DNA of 55,221 nucleotides from CAZKDV01 sp964551645 (GCA_964551645.1 CAZKDV010000004.1:1-55221), one strand, 5' to 3'; positions 1 through 9,367 are shown, counted from the stretch's first letter. The notes: generated from the sequence alone by a model not told the origin. A program made the numbers and translations.

Positions 1-408
1 ACCAATGATTTCGCCAGAGGCTAAACGAGGTAAATATTTTCTTTTTTGTTCTTCACTTCCAAAAATATAAATTGGATACATCACTAGTGAAGTTTGTACA
101 GAAGCCATTGAACGAACGCCCGAATCTCCTCTTTCTAATTCTTGCATAATAAGTCCGTAAGACATATAATCTAAATCAGAGCCACCGTATTCGCTTGAAA
201 TAAATGGGCCAAATGCACCAATTTCACCTAACTCTTTAACAAAATGCCTTGGAAATTCTGCTTTTTCAAAATATTCTTCTATGCTAGGTTTAACAGAGCG
301 ATTAACCCAGTCTCTAACTGCATTACGAACAATTTTTTGTTCATCTGTAAATAAATCGTCCACTACATAATAGTCAGGAGCGTTGAATTGAACTGAATGA
401 GATGACAT
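1..408 (-). CDS. Acyl-CoA dehydrogenase, glutaryl-CoA dehydrogenase-like (N-terminal part, runs off the window)
   Basis: The reverse strand is open from an ATG at 408 to the left edge, giving 136 residues with no stop. The protein has the acyl-CoA dehydrogenase N-terminal helical domain ('LFTDEQKIVRNAVRDWV', then 'FGPFISSEYGG') followed by the stretch 'SVQTSLVMYPIYIFGSEEQK', 'KYLPRLASGEIIG' that leads into the FAD/substrate region. This stretch is most like glutaryl-CoA dehydrogenases, FAD enzymes that oxidise an acyl-CoA and pass electrons to ETF. The catalytic base and the C-terminal domain lie outside the window, so substrate specificity is inferred from the N-terminal half only. It is divergent from the oxidoreductase gene at 527. 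Confidence 0.85.
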   Translation of the reverse strand, partial: MSSHSVQFNAPDYYVVDDLFTDEQKIVRNAVRDWVNRSVKPSIEEYFEKAEFPRHFVKELGEIGAFGPFISSEYGGSDLDYMSYGLIMQELERGDSGVRSMASVQTSLVMYPIYIFGSEEQKRKYLPRLASGEIIG

Positions 409-437
409 AACTATTTGATTTAATTGTTTTAATACTG

Positions 438-445
438 CAAAAATA
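438..445 (-). promoter_or_regulatory. Bacteroidota -7 box for the acyl-CoA dehydrogenase gene
   Basis: On the reverse strand this reads TATTTTTG followed by C, matching the TAnnTTTG -7 consensus. It lies about 30 bases before the ATG at 408. No convincing -33 TTG was found at ideal spacing. Confidence 0.45.
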
Positions 446-485
446 ACATTTTTTTCATTAATTATAGTCTCTTAGGTTTTTTTAA

Positions 486-493
486 TAATTTTG
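486..493 (+). promoter_or_regulatory. Bacteroidota -7 box for the 2-oxoacid oxidoreductase operon
   Basis: TAATTTTG followed by CA matches the TAnnTTTG -7 consensus, 33 bases before the ATG at 527. With the box at 438-445 on the other strand it makes a divergent promoter region between the two redox transcripts. Confidence 0.5.
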
Positions 494-526
494 CACTACT
501 AATCAAATTATTAATAAAAAAATTTC

Positions 527-1648
527 ATGCAATCAAATACAAATCAAATTGGATTTATTGACAGCTCTCGTTTGATAATTGAATCATTTGCCAGAGCAGG
601 AGCAGATGTGTTTGTTGGTTATCCGATTACACCTGCAAATCTATTATATTTATATGCCAGCAAGCGATTTCCCGAGTTTATTGCTGCTCCAGATGAAATT
701 ACAACCTTGCAATTGATGTCAGGGTATTCTGCAGCAGGAAAAATACCCATTACTGCTACTTCGTTTCCGGGATTTGCCCTTATGATTGAATCAATTAATA
801 TGGCATATATGATGGAATTGCCAATGGTAATTGTGCTTGTTCAAAGATTAGGTCCTGCAACAGGAAGTGCAACTTGTGGTGCACAAGGAGATATTGATGT
901 CGTGAATGGGGTTATTTCGGGAGGAATGTCGTTGCCTATGATTAGTTTGACTAATAGCAATGATTGTTGGGAATTATCTGCAAAAGCTATCGAAATGGCA
1001 GTAGAAATGAGAACTCCTGTTGTTTTGCTTACCTCAAAAGAAGAGGTTATGACAATGTATTCTTACGATTTTTCAAGTTTAAAAGAAATTAATAAAATTA
1101 AAAGAAATTATTATTCGGACAGTAAACCATATCTTCCATACTTGCCTTTGGATAATCTTGTGCCTGAGTTTTTGCCCGTAACGAACAATAAGCATCAAGT
1201 TAGATTTACCGCATCAACACATGATAGGCGAGGAATTATTCAAAACACTTCAGATGAAGCATTGCAAAACTCAAGGCGATTAAATGAAAAAATATTGCTA
1301 AATATGGAGCAATACCAGATGTTTGAGTTAGATGAGCAAGAAGGGGCAGAAATATTATTATTCTCGTATGGAATATCAAGTGCTGCAACAAAAGAAGCTG
1401 TAATAGAATTGCGAAAAGCAAATAAAAAAGTTTCTATGTGTTTGGCAAAAACATTATTACCAGTTCCAGATATATATTATGATATTGTTCAGCGTTATAA
1501 GATAACCGTTTTTGTTGAAGAAAATCTGACAGGACAATATAAAGCTCTTATGTTTGGAAAAAAATCGCCAAAAAACATTGTTGGGATTAACAAAATAGGT
1601 AAAATGATTGAACCTAATGAAATCATAGAACTTGTATTAACTTTTTAA
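527..1648 (+). CDS. 2-oxoacid:ferredoxin oxidoreductase, alpha subunit
   Basis: Alpha chain of a thiamine-diphosphate 2-oxoacid:ferredoxin oxidoreductase (KorA/VorB/PorA superfamily), which converts a 2-oxoacid and CoA to acyl-CoA, CO2 and reduced ferredoxin. It shows the pyrimidine-binding-domain signature 'GYPITPANLLYLYA' near residue 31, then 'TATSFPGFALMIESINMAYM' with 'ELPMVIVLVQRLGPATGSAT' after it; the last third is the transketolase-C-like domain ('EILLFSYGISSAATKEAVIE'). At 373 residues it is the length of stand-alone alpha subunits. The usual 'TSGPGF' motif reads 'TSFPGF' here. It is followed after 11 bases by the beta-gamma fusion, so the two form an operon. Which 2-oxoacid is used cannot be read from the sequence; 2-oxoglutarate or a branched-chain oxoacid are the obvious options. 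Confidence 0.85.
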   Translation: MQSNTNQIGFIDSSRLIIESFARAGADVFVGYPITPANLLYLYASKRFPEFIAAPDEITTLQLMSGYSAAGKIPITATSFPGFALMIESINMAYMMELPMVIVLVQRLGPATGSATCGAQGDIDVVNGVISGGMSLPMISLTNSNDCWELSAKAIEMAVEMRTPVVLLTSKEEVMTMYSYDFSSLKEINKIKRNYYSDSKPYLPYLPLDNLVPEFLPVTNNKHQVRFTASTHDRRGIIQNTSDEALQNSRRLNEKILLNMEQYQMFELDEQEGAEILLFSYGISSAATKEAVIELRKANKKVSMCLAKTLLPVPDIYYDIVQRYKITVFVEENLTGQYKALMFGKKSPKNIVGINKIGKMIEPNEIIELVLTF

Positions 1649-1659
1649 ATAAAAATATA

Positions 1660-2928
1660 ATGGAATATACATATCTCACAGGAGACACACTTCCTTTTTG
1701 TAAAGGTTGTGGACATATAGGAATAACTCAAAACACAGAAAAAGCTCTTCAAAAATTAGCGATAAATCCTTTGGAAGTTATACTCGTTACAGATATTGGT
1801 TGTCATGGTATTATTGATAAATCGTTTTTAACGCATACAGTTCATGGTTTACATGGTCGTTCGGTTGCTTTGGCTTCGGGAATAACCGTATCTATGAATG
1901 AATCAAGCAAAAAGGTTATAGTATTTATGGGTGATGGTAGTGCTTCAATTGGTTTACAACATATTATTGATGCTGCACATAAAAATTATAATATGACAGT
2001 TGTTGTTCATAATAATATGCTTTACGGAATGACCGGAGGACAACCAAGTGAATACACTCCAAAAGGATTTAAAACACCAACATTACCTCAAGGTGCGAGT
2101 CGTGATAATCATGATATTTGCAAACTTGTAGCTGCTGCAGGAGCAAACTATGTTAGACGGGTAGTCGGAATAGGTGATTATTCTGATATAATGGTAGAGG
2201 CATTTTCAAAACAAGGATTTTCACTTATTGAAGTAATTGAAGTTTGTCCAAGTTATGGAATGAAAGCAAATCCAAGTATGAAACTTAGAGATATTGCAAA
2301 AGAAGCTGGATTAGATGAAGGTTTGTTTGTAAATAGAGATTTACCTGCATTCAAAATGGATAGAAATATTGATGCAAAATCTCTTATTAACGATTTTCAA
2401 GTAATGCCAAAAACATATTCTGCAAAAATTAATTCTCCTCTAAAAATAATGATTAGTGGTTCGGCAGGAGAAGGAGTTCAATCAACTGCTGAAATATTAG
2501 CAAAAGCGGCAATTATTTCGGGTTTGCACACAACAAAAAAAGGAAGTTATCCTGTTACTGTGGGTATAGGCTTTTCTTCGTCAGAAGTTATTGTATCTCC
2601 TGAAATCATTCAATATACGGGTCTTTCATCTCCCGATGTACTAATTGTAACATCAAAAGATGGAATTGATTTTGCCAGTCCACGCATCCGTAAAATGAAA
2701 GAAGGAAGCGTAATTTATGTTGATGAAACTTTGCAATTGCCTGAAACACAAGCAAGTATTTTTACTTATAATTTTAGAGAAAAGGTGGGAGCAAAAAATT
2801 CATGTCTATATGCTTTGTATAAATATTTGTCAGAAACAGACACAATTCCACTTGAAGCATTTTTAGATATTATGAAATCAAGCAAAATGAGTAGTAAAGT
2901 AAATATTGATAAATTATTTGATTTGTAG
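1660..2928 (+). CDS. 2-oxoacid:ferredoxin oxidoreductase, fused beta and gamma subunits
   Basis: This 422-residue protein joins two parts usually found as separate chains. Residues 1-250 are the TPP-binding beta subunit: C14-x2-C17-G-H, 'TDIGCHG' at 45-50, the thiamine diphosphate/Mg motif GDG at 91-93 with N118-N119, and 'CPSYG' at 196-200. From about residue 260 the gamma (catalytic-gamma) domain begins with 'LKIMISGSAGEGVQSTAEIL', followed by 'KGSYPVTVGIGFSSSEV', the fold that binds CoA. No ferredoxin-like delta subunit with CxxCxxCxxxC clusters lies next to the pair, so the acceptor must be encoded elsewhere. It converges on the gene ending at 2932 with only three bases between the two stop codons. 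Confidence 0.85.
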   Translation: MEYTYLTGDTLPFCKGCGHIGITQNTEKALQKLAINPLEVILVTDIGCHGIIDKSFLTHTVHGLHGRSVALASGITVSMNESSKKVIVFMGDGSASIGLQHIIDAAHKNYNMTVVVHNNMLYGMTGGQPSEYTPKGFKTPTLPQGASRDNHDICKLVAAAGANYVRRVVGIGDYSDIMVEAFSKQGFSLIEVIEVCPSYGMKANPSMKLRDIAKEAGLDEGLFVNRDLPAFKMDRNIDAKSLINDFQVMPKTYSAKINSPLKIMISGSAGEGVQSTAEILAKAAIISGLHTTKKGSYPVTVGIGFSSSEVIVSPEIIQYTGLSSPDVLIVTSKDGIDFASPRIRKMKEGSVIYVDETLQLPETQASIFTYNFREKVGAKNSCLYALYKYLSETDTIPLEAFLDIMKSSKMSSKVNIDKLFDL

Positions 2929-2931
2929 AGT

Positions 2932-3714
2932 TTAAATAATCGCTTTCCAAATTAATTCCACAATATCAAGATTATCAATCTCATCTTCTTTGTTTTTATA
3001 TTTTATTCCGTCTGTTAACATAGTCATACAGAAAGGGCAAGATGTAACAATAGTATTTGTATTTGTTTCAATTGCTTCTTCAGTTCGCTCAATAAAAATT
3101 TCTTTATCTCCTTTTTCTGCATCTTTAAACATTTGAGCGCCGCCACCCCCACAACAAAGTGCAAAGCTTTTATTTCGCCTCATTTCGATATGCTTAATCC
3201 CTAAAAAATTTAATAAATCTCTTGGGGCTTGATAGATATTATTGCCTCGTCCTAAATAGCATGGGTCATGAAAAGTTGCAGTTTGCCCTTTTAGTTTAGA
3301 TTTATCTAATTTTAAGTTTCCTTTGATAATTTCTTGTTTAAGAAATTCGGTATAGTGTATAAGATTGTAATTTCCGCCCAAATCGGGATATTCATTTTTT
3401 AAAATATTATAACAGTGTGGGCAAATACAAATAATATTTTTTACTTCATATTTTGAAAAAATACCAATAAGTTTTAGAGCTTGTAATTGGAATATTATTT
3501 CATTGCCTGCTCTTTTTGCAGGATCGCCTGTACAAGTCTCTTCAGTTCCGAGTACGGCATAGTCAGTTTTTAAGTGATTTAGGATTTGAGCAAAAGTTTT
3601 GGCTACTTTCATATATCTATTGTCATACGCACCAGCACATCCAACCCAGTAGAGGTATTCAATCTTACGACCTTCAGCAAAAACATCTGACATTATTGGC
3701 ACATTTATCTTCAT
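2932..3714 (-). CDS. Heterodisulfide reductase subunit B/D-like iron-sulfur protein (two CCG domains)
   Basis: The 260 residues hold two cysteine-rich CCG-type domains. The first has C26, C61 and C98/C101 ('CPHC'); the second has C152, C187-C188 ('CCGGGG') and C226/C229 ('CPFC'). These ligate the unusual iron-sulfur clusters of HdrB/HdrD, GlpC, the LutA family and ETF:menaquinone oxidoreductases. The protein has no membrane segment and would sit on the cytoplasmic face. It starts 7 bases after the membrane/ferredoxin partner at 3722-5020 and is surely co-transcribed with it. The pair equals one long membrane-bound Fe-S oxidoreductase split in two. A role in moving electrons between an ETF or ferredoxin donor and menaquinone is inference from the family and from the nearby acyl-CoA dehydrogenase. 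Confidence 0.8.
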   Translation of the reverse strand: MKINVPIMSDVFAEGRKIEYLYWVGCAGAYDNRYMKVAKTFAQILNHLKTDYAVLGTEETCTGDPAKRAGNEIIFQLQALKLIGIFSKYEVKNIICICPHCYNILKNEYPDLGGNYNLIHYTEFLKQEIIKGNLKLDKSKLKGQTATFHDPCYLGRGNNIYQAPRDLLNFLGIKHIEMRRNKSFALCCGGGGAQMFKDAEKGDKEIFIERTEEAIETNTNTIVTSCPFCMTMLTDGIKYKNKEDEIDNLDIVELIWKAII

Positions 3715-3721
3715 TTCATAA

Positions 3722-5020
3722 TTATTTTTGTTCTGTCCATTTCAGTCTGTCTTCTTTTGAATATTGCCATGGAGATCCATTATTTTCAATATTTGCAAAA
3801 ATTGTGTTTAGTTGATGTGGAGCATTTCCTTCTTCCATTACAAGATAACGCCTCAAATCAATAATAAAAGTAGTATGGTCAATATTCAAAGGACATTCTT
3901 TGGCGCAAGCATTGCATGTTACGCATGCCCAAATTTCTTCTTCAGTAACATAATCTCTAATTAAAGATTTGTTGTCATTATATGCTGTGCCTTCTTTTTT
4001 CAAACCTTTTGATTTTTCATTCATTCGCTTACGAATATCCATAAATAGCTTTCGTGGAGATAGTGCTTTGCCAGTAATATTGGCAGGACATACAGCAGTG
4101 CATCGTCCACATTGCGTACAGGCAAGCGAATCAATATAGTTTTTCCAAGTAATATTTTCGACATCTAAAATTCCAAATCTCTCAATTTTTTCAGTTTGAG
4201 AAATAGCGTCAATGTTTGTAAATAGTTCAGGATTTAGTATAATTTGTGCTTCTTTTGTGATTTGCTCCATAGTGTATAATTTACTCAAAGGAGATAATCT
4301 GCTTAAAAATACATTGGGCAATGAAAGAAAAATATGAAAATGTTTAGAATATGGTAAGATATTAGCAAAAATAAAAATCAAAAGTATATGTGTCCACCAA
4401 TTAAACTTGTACCAAAAAATGAGTTTTGGAGTAGATAAATTTGAAAATAAAGGAGCTATGTATTTGCTTATCGGATAGTTTACCACACAAGCATCAGTAT
4501 GCAGTGCCATAAAAAATGTATTTAAACCTGCAAGGCTAAGCATCAATAAAAAAATAAAAGTCAAAGCAAGATATGCGTCTTTGTGGTTTTTTTTGCTTAA
4601 TTCTTTTCCATGCAAACGAGCAATATTCAAATAATATCGCCTTATAATGAAAATAATTATACAAATTCCTATTATGTATGCAAACACATCACCAAAGCTC
4701 ATTAAAAAACAATAGGTATTTCCTAATATTGCGAAACTTTTTTCTAGTCCAAAAACTCCATCAACGACTATTTCTAAACTTCCGAAAAGAATTATGCAAA
4801 ATCCCCAAAATACAAGAGCGTGCATAATTCCAGCTATACGATTACGAAAAATTTTTTTTTGAAAAAATCCATTGACAAAGATTAGTTTGATGCGTTTGCC
4901 AATTCTTTTTATAGGATAAGCACTTCTGGTTAGCTTGAAGTTTTCAATAATTATACTAATGGAATATATAAAAACTCCAATTGTAATAATCAAAAGAGAT
5001 GTAAAAATTAATTTCTCCAT
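3722..5020 (-). CDS. HdrC/HdrE-like membrane-bound 4Fe-4S protein
   Basis: 432 residues from the ATG at 5020; the frame also has a GTG at 5041, but the ATG starts cleanly just before the first hydrophobic segment. The N-terminal half has about five membrane helices like the cytochrome-b-type NarI/HdrE subunit (for example 'LIFTSLLIITIGVFIYSISI' and 'HILLIFIFANILPY'). The C-terminal half is a two-cluster ferredoxin domain: C301, C304, C307, C311 and C366, C369, C372, C376 ('CTQCGRCTAVCP', 'CVTCNACAKECP'). The expected path is quinone pool or haem in the membrane, two 4Fe-4S clusters, then the CCG protein encoded downstream. Full-length EMO/EtfD-type proteins carry all three parts on one chain; here the CCG part is separate. 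Confidence 0.8.
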   Translation of the reverse strand: MEKLIFTSLLIITIGVFIYSISIIIENFKLTRSAYPIKRIGKRIKLIFVNGFFQKKIFRNRIAGIMHALVFWGFCIILFGSLEIVVDGVFGLEKSFAILGNTYCFLMSFGDVFAYIIGICIIIFIIRRYYLNIARLHGKELSKKNHKDAYLALTFIFLLMLSLAGLNTFFMALHTDACVVNYPISKYIAPLFSNLSTPKLIFWYKFNWWTHILLIFIFANILPYSKHFHIFLSLPNVFLSRLSPLSKLYTMEQITKEAQIILNPELFTNIDAISQTEKIERFGILDVENITWKNYIDSLACTQCGRCTAVCPANITGKALSPRKLFMDIRKRMNEKSKGLKKEGTAYNDNKSLIRDYVTEEEIWACVTCNACAKECPLNIDHTTFIIDLRRYLVMEEGNAPHQLNTIFANIENNGSPWQYSKEDRLKWTEQK

Positions 5021-5170
5021 TGTGATTGTTAGCTTGAACACAAACTTGCTTGTAAAAGTATAAAAATTTTATATATGCAAAAAAATTATTTAGAGTAAAA
5101 TACTTTAAGGAATAAGATTATTATACAAGTAGATAAGAAAAAAATCGTAATTTTACGCAAAAATTTTTTC

Positions 5171-5632
5171 ATGGAACAGATTCTTCTATACATACTTATT
5201 TTTATTATAGCGATTGTAAGCTCTGTAAGAAAGAATAAAAAGAAAACTCAACAAGCCCAACAACAAGCAAAAAAAGTTGAAAAAACAGTAGTAGAACAAA
5301 AAAAATCAGAATTTCAAGGCTTTATACAACAATTAAAAGAGCAATTTGGAGAAGATATTCCAGAAGATAAAAAACTACAGCCAATTCAGACAGAACAACC
5401 CATTTCGTTCAATAAAAAGCGAAATTATACTGATAAAGAACGAAAATTAACAGATTCAAAAGTATATATAGAATCTAAGTTGCAAGGAAAAAATGTAAAA
5501 ACTCAAAAAAATCTTACTATTCTCGAAACAGAAGAAGAAGTTGCGGAAGATATTGATATTCAATTTGTTGAAATAGATGATGCAAGAAAGGCTTTTATAT
5601 TTTCAGAAATTTGGAACAGAAAATATGTGTAG
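5171..5632 (+). CDS. Small N-anchored, charged protein of unknown function
   Basis: 153 residues that I do not recognise. Residues 4-18 are one hydrophobic segment ('ILLYILIFIIAIVSS') followed at once by a lysine-rich patch (RKNKKK), so the protein is probably held in the inner membrane with its body in the cytoplasm. The middle is rich in Gln, Lys and Glu and looks unstructured or coiled-coil. The last 20 residues ('DARKAFIFSEIWNRKYV') are the best-conserved-looking part and resemble the short C-terminal 'RRAFIWSEIL' tails of small anchored Bacteroidota proteins. It stands alone between a divergent operon and the TonB-receptor operon. Confidence 0.6.
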   Translation: MEQILLYILIFIIAIVSSVRKNKKKTQQAQQQAKKVEKTVVEQKKSEFQGFIQQLKEQFGEDIPEDKKLQPIQTEQPISFNKKRNYTDKERKLTDSKVYIESKLQGKNVKTQKNLTILETEEEVAEDIDIQFVEIDDARKAFIFSEIWNRKYV

Positions 5633-5653
5633 AGTGAGAAATTTTGCTTTTTT

Positions 5654-5681
5654 TTGCATATTGGAAATTTATGTATTTTTG
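5654..5681 (+). promoter_or_regulatory. Bacteroidota promoter of the TonB-receptor operon
   Basis: The -7 box TATTTTTG is at 5674-5681, with a TTG at 5654-5656 at nearly the right distance for a -33 element. It sits 38 bases before the ATG at 5720. Confidence 0.5.
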
Positions 5682-5719
5682 CCAATTATTAAAATAGTAA
5701 AATAAAAATTATACAAACT

Positions 5720-8700
5720 ATGTTTAAAAAATTACTTAGCGGATTTAGCTTAATGTTGCTGATAACAGCCACTGTTCTTGCACAAAGCGGAACACTTATG
5801 GGTAAATTGAAAGATAAGGAAACTGGAGAACCAATTCCGTTTGCTAATATAGTTGCTGAAACAGCAGGGCGCCAAGTGGGAGGTTCTACAACAAACTTTG
5901 ACGGAGAATATACTATCAGACCAATTACTCCAGGTAGATATGATGTTAAAGCAACTTATGTCGGATACAAACCAATTATGATTCAAAATGTTATTATTTC
6001 TCCTGATAAAATAACATTTTTAGATGTTGAAATGGAATCAACTGCGGTTACTTTAACCACATTTGAAGTTGTTGATTATAAAGTCCCACTTATAGAAAAA
6101 GATGGTGGTGCTTCTGGCGGAACATTAACTAAAGAAGAAATTGAAAAAATGCCCGGCAGAAGTGCTACTTCTGTTGCAGTTACAGTTGGTGGTGTGTTTT
6201 CACAAGACGGTGAAGTTGGAAGCATCAGAGGACAAAGAAGCGAGGGTACAGTTATGTATATAGATGGTGTTCGTGTTAGAGGTTCCGGAGCTCTTCCAAA
6301 ATCTGCACTTGATCAAGTTCAAGTTATTACCGGAGGTTTGCCAGCACAATACGGAGATGCTACAGGTGGTATTATCCAAATTACTACCAGAGGAGCTTCA
6401 AGAGAGTTTGGTGGTGGCGTTGAGTTTCTTACATCTCAGTTTTTAGACCCTTATGGGTATAATTTGTTAGGATTTAGTGTTCAAGGACCACTTATTAAAG
6501 GCTCTGGAGAAAATAGTACATCTTTACTTGGATTTTTTCTTTCAGGAGAACTTAGCAGACAAGCTGACGGTAGACCATTTGCAACGCCAATAGGGGTATA
6601 TAAAGCTACAGATGAAGTTCTTGAATACTTAGAAGAAAATCCATTAAGACCTACAGGTTTAGGCTTCGGTGCTTTCCAAAACGGATCTTATATCAGAATG
6701 TCTGATTTAGAAAAAATGAAGTCAAAAATAAATAATACATCTTACGGTGTTAATTTGGCTGGAAGATTAGATGTTAGAACAAACCCAAACTCAAACTTAG
6801 CATTCGGAGGTTCTTTGAATTATAATACTGGAATTGCCTATGTTCATAGCTATAGCTTGTTCAATCATAAAAGCTTTCCTGTTTCAACAGATAATACTTG
6901 GCGTGTTTACGGAAGATATATGCAAAGATTTCCTACCGATTCTGCAAGCAGATCTCCAATTCAAAATGTTAACTATACAATCCAAGCAGACTATTCAAAA
7001 TATACAAGTATAGCACAAGATGCTAATCATAGAGATAATTTATTTGACTATGGATATATTGGTAAGTTTACGACTCATAAAGTTAAATCTTATGAATTAG
7101 GTGATTTGCCAAACAAAGGATTATATGATGTGTATATACACAATGGGTTTAGAGATACATTATACGATTTTGAACCTATGGATGTAAACCCAATTTTGGC
7201 AACATATACAGGAAGATATTATGACTTATATCCATTATATTCAGGAATGTACTCTAATAGTGTTTTAGTTCAAAATGGTGGAGGATTATTGAATGGAGAA
7301 ATGCCACCTTCAATTTATGGATTATGGACAAGTCCGGGAACAGTATATAATAGTTACGGATATTCTGACGCTAGTTCAGTAGGTATCACAGCTCAAGCTT
7401 CTGCCGATGTTGGAAGGCATGCAATTCAATTCGGATTTCAATATGAACAAAGATCAGACAGTTATTACGGTTCTGCTCCAGCTGGATTATGGTACAGAAT
7501 GAGGCAACTTACAAATAAACATATCGAACAAATTGATACAGCTAACCCTATTCTTGTGTTTGATGCAATGGGTATATTTCAAGATACTGTTTGGTATAAT
7601 AGATTATATGATGGTGCATCTCAATCATTTTTTGACTATAATTTGAGACAACACTTGAATTTGCCTGTTGATGGCTTAGATTGGTTAGATATTGACAGTT
7701 ACGACCCAAGTACATTTGATATTTCATGGTTTAGTGCTGACGAATTATTAAATGAAGGAACAAGTCCTTATGTTGCATACTATGGATACGACCACACAGG
7801 TAAAAAATTGAAACATAAGCCAAGTTTTGATGATTTCTTCACTAAACAGGATAAATACGGAAATTATACTCGCGAAATCCCTGCATTTGAACCTATTTAT
7901 ATGGCAGGTTATATTCAAGATAAATTTGCATTTAGAGATTTGATTTTCAATATCGGAATTCGTGTTGACAGATTTGATGCAAACCAAAAAGTATTAAAAG
8001 ATCCATACTTATTATATGAGGCAAAAACAGTAGGAGATATTGGAGATGAGTTTGGAGAAATTCCTTCAAATATGGGAGATGATTTTGTTATCTACATGAA
8101 TGATACAAGATTTCCGAATGCAATTTTAGGCTATCGTGATGGCGATGTATGGTACAATGCTCAGGGGCTTGAAATTACTGACCCAACTTTAATTTCTTCT
8201 CCAGGAGGTATTGCTCCTTATTTAGTAAATCCGGAATTAACCAAACCAACATCAGATGCCTTTAAAGATTACGAACCTCAGATTAGCGTTATGCCTCGTT
8301 TGTCTTTCTCTTTCCCAATTTCTGACGAAGCTCTTTTCTTTGCTCACTACGATGTTGTTACACAACGCCCAACAACTGGATTAAGATTAGACCCAACAGA
8401 CTATTACTTTATTCAAGCGAAAGGACAAAGCGTTTTGAACAACCCAAATTTAAAACCTCAAATGACCGTTGATTATGAACTTGGTTTTCAACAAATGCTG
8501 AATATTCGTTCATCAATTAAATTTTCAGCTTACTATAAAGAAATGCGTAACCAAATTCAAGTTTATCGCTTTACAGGAGCTCACCCCATGTCGTATATTT
8601 CATATAATAATATTGACTTTGGTACAGTTAAAGGTATGACTATTTCTTATGACCTAAGAAGAAATGTAAATATTTGGATAAAAGCTAATTATACATTACA

Positions 8701-9367
8701 ATTTGCTGATGGAACAGGTTCTTCAGCTACTTCTGGTATCAACTTAGTTAGAACAGGACAGCCAAATCTTAGAATCATTAATCCTCTTGATTATGACAGA
8801 AGACATAACTTTTCATTAGTTGTTGACTATAGATATGGTAAAGGAAAAAACTATAACGGTCCAGTTATAACAAGAAAAGTAGCTGGCTCTGACAAGCTAA
8901 AAACTTATCCTATTTTACAAAATACTGGTGTTAACTTTACATTTATTGGTGGTTCTGGAGTTCCTTATAGCCGTTCGAGTACTGTTGTTCCAACACAAAT
9001 AGGAGGTGGTACTTATGTTCTACAAGGATCAATGAACGGTTCAAGATTACCTTGGCAGTTTACAATAAATGCTAGGTTGGATAAAGAGATTTCTATTGCT
9101 CACGGAGCAGATAAGAAAAAAACAACTGACTTTAATGTTTATCTTGAAGTCATGAATGTATTGAATGCTCAAAATATTCTTGGTGTATATCGTGCAACTG
9201 GTAATCCTGATGATGATGGTTATCTTGCAGCTGCTGAGTATCAAGCAGGTATTCAAGCACAATTAGACCCAGAATCATTCCGCCAACAATATGCTCTTGC
9301 CGTAAATAGTCCATATAACTATAGTTTACCAAGAAGAATTAGATTAGGAATAGTTTATAATTTTTAA
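5720..9367 (+). CDS. TonB-dependent outer-membrane receptor with carboxypeptidase-regulatory-like domain
   Basis: 1215 residues. A signal peptide ends after 'LLITATVLA' (about residue 21). Residues 22-110 are the Ig-like carboxypeptidase-regulatory domain common at the start of Bacteroidota receptors ('GKLKDKETGEPIPFANIVAE'). The plug follows at about 140-230 ('SIRGQRSEGTVMYIDGVRVR', then 'VITGGLPAQYGDATGGII'). The rest is a 22-strand-type barrel ending in 'RLGIVYNF' with the usual terminal Phe. No SusD gene follows, so it is not a standard SusCD glycan importer. Instead the next two genes, 36 and 22 bases apart, encode a T9SS-secreted giant and a PorV-like barrel. The substrate is unknown; import of a ligand captured by the secreted partner is a guess. 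Confidence 0.88.
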   Translation: MFKKLLSGFSLMLLITATVLAQSGTLMGKLKDKETGEPIPFANIVAETAGRQVGGSTTNFDGEYTIRPITPGRYDVKATYVGYKPIMIQNVIISPDKITFLDVEMESTAVTLTTFEVVDYKVPLIEKDGGASGGTLTKEEIEKMPGRSATSVAVTVGGVFSQDGEVGSIRGQRSEGTVMYIDGVRVRGSGALPKSALDQVQVITGGLPAQYGDATGGIIQITTRGASREFGGGVEFLTSQFLDPYGYNLLGFSVQGPLIKGSGENSTSLLGFFLSGELSRQADGRPFATPIGVYKATDEVLEYLEENPLRPTGLGFGAFQNGSYIRMSDLEKMKSKINNTSYGVNLAGRLDVRTNPNSNLAFGGSLNYNTGIAYVHSYSLFNHKSFPVSTDNTWRVYGRYMQRFPTDSASRSPIQNVNYTIQADYSKYTSIAQDANHRDNLFDYGYIGKFTTHKVKSYELGDLPNKGLYDVYIHNGFRDTLYDFEPMDVNPILATYTGRYYDLYPLYSGMYSNSVLVQNGGGLLNGEMPPSIYGLWTSPGTVYNSYGYSDASSVGITAQASADVGRHAIQFGFQYEQRSDSYYGSAPAGLWYRMRQLTNKHIEQIDTANPILVFDAMGIFQDTVWYNRLYDGASQSFFDYNLRQHLNLPVDGLDWLDIDSYDPSTFDISWFSADELLNEGTSPYVAYYGYDHTGKKLKHKPSFDDFFTKQDKYGNYTREIPAFEPIYMAGYIQDKFAFRDLIFNIGIRVDRFDANQKVLKDPYLLYEAKTVGDIGDEFGEIPSNMGDDFVIYMNDTRFPNAILGYRDGDVWYNAQGLEITDPTLISSPGGIAPYLVNPELTKPTSDAFKDYEPQISVMPRLSFSFPISDEALFFAHYDVVTQRPTTGLRLDPTDYYFIQAKGQSVLNNPNLKPQMTVDYELGFQQMLNIRSSIKFSAYYKEMRNQIQVYRFTGAHPMSYISYNNIDFGTVKGMTISYDLRRNVNIWIKANYTLQFADGTGSSATSGINLVRTGQPNLRIINPLDYDRRHNFSLVVDYRYGKGKNYNGPVITRKVAGSDKLKTYPILQNTGVNFTFIGGSGVPYSRSSTVVPTQIGGGTYVLQGSMNGSRLPWQFTINARLDKEISIAHGADKKKTTDFNVYLEVMNVLNAQNILGVYRATGNPDDDGYLAAAEYQAGIQAQLDPESFRQQYALAVNSPYNYSLPRRIRLGIVYNF

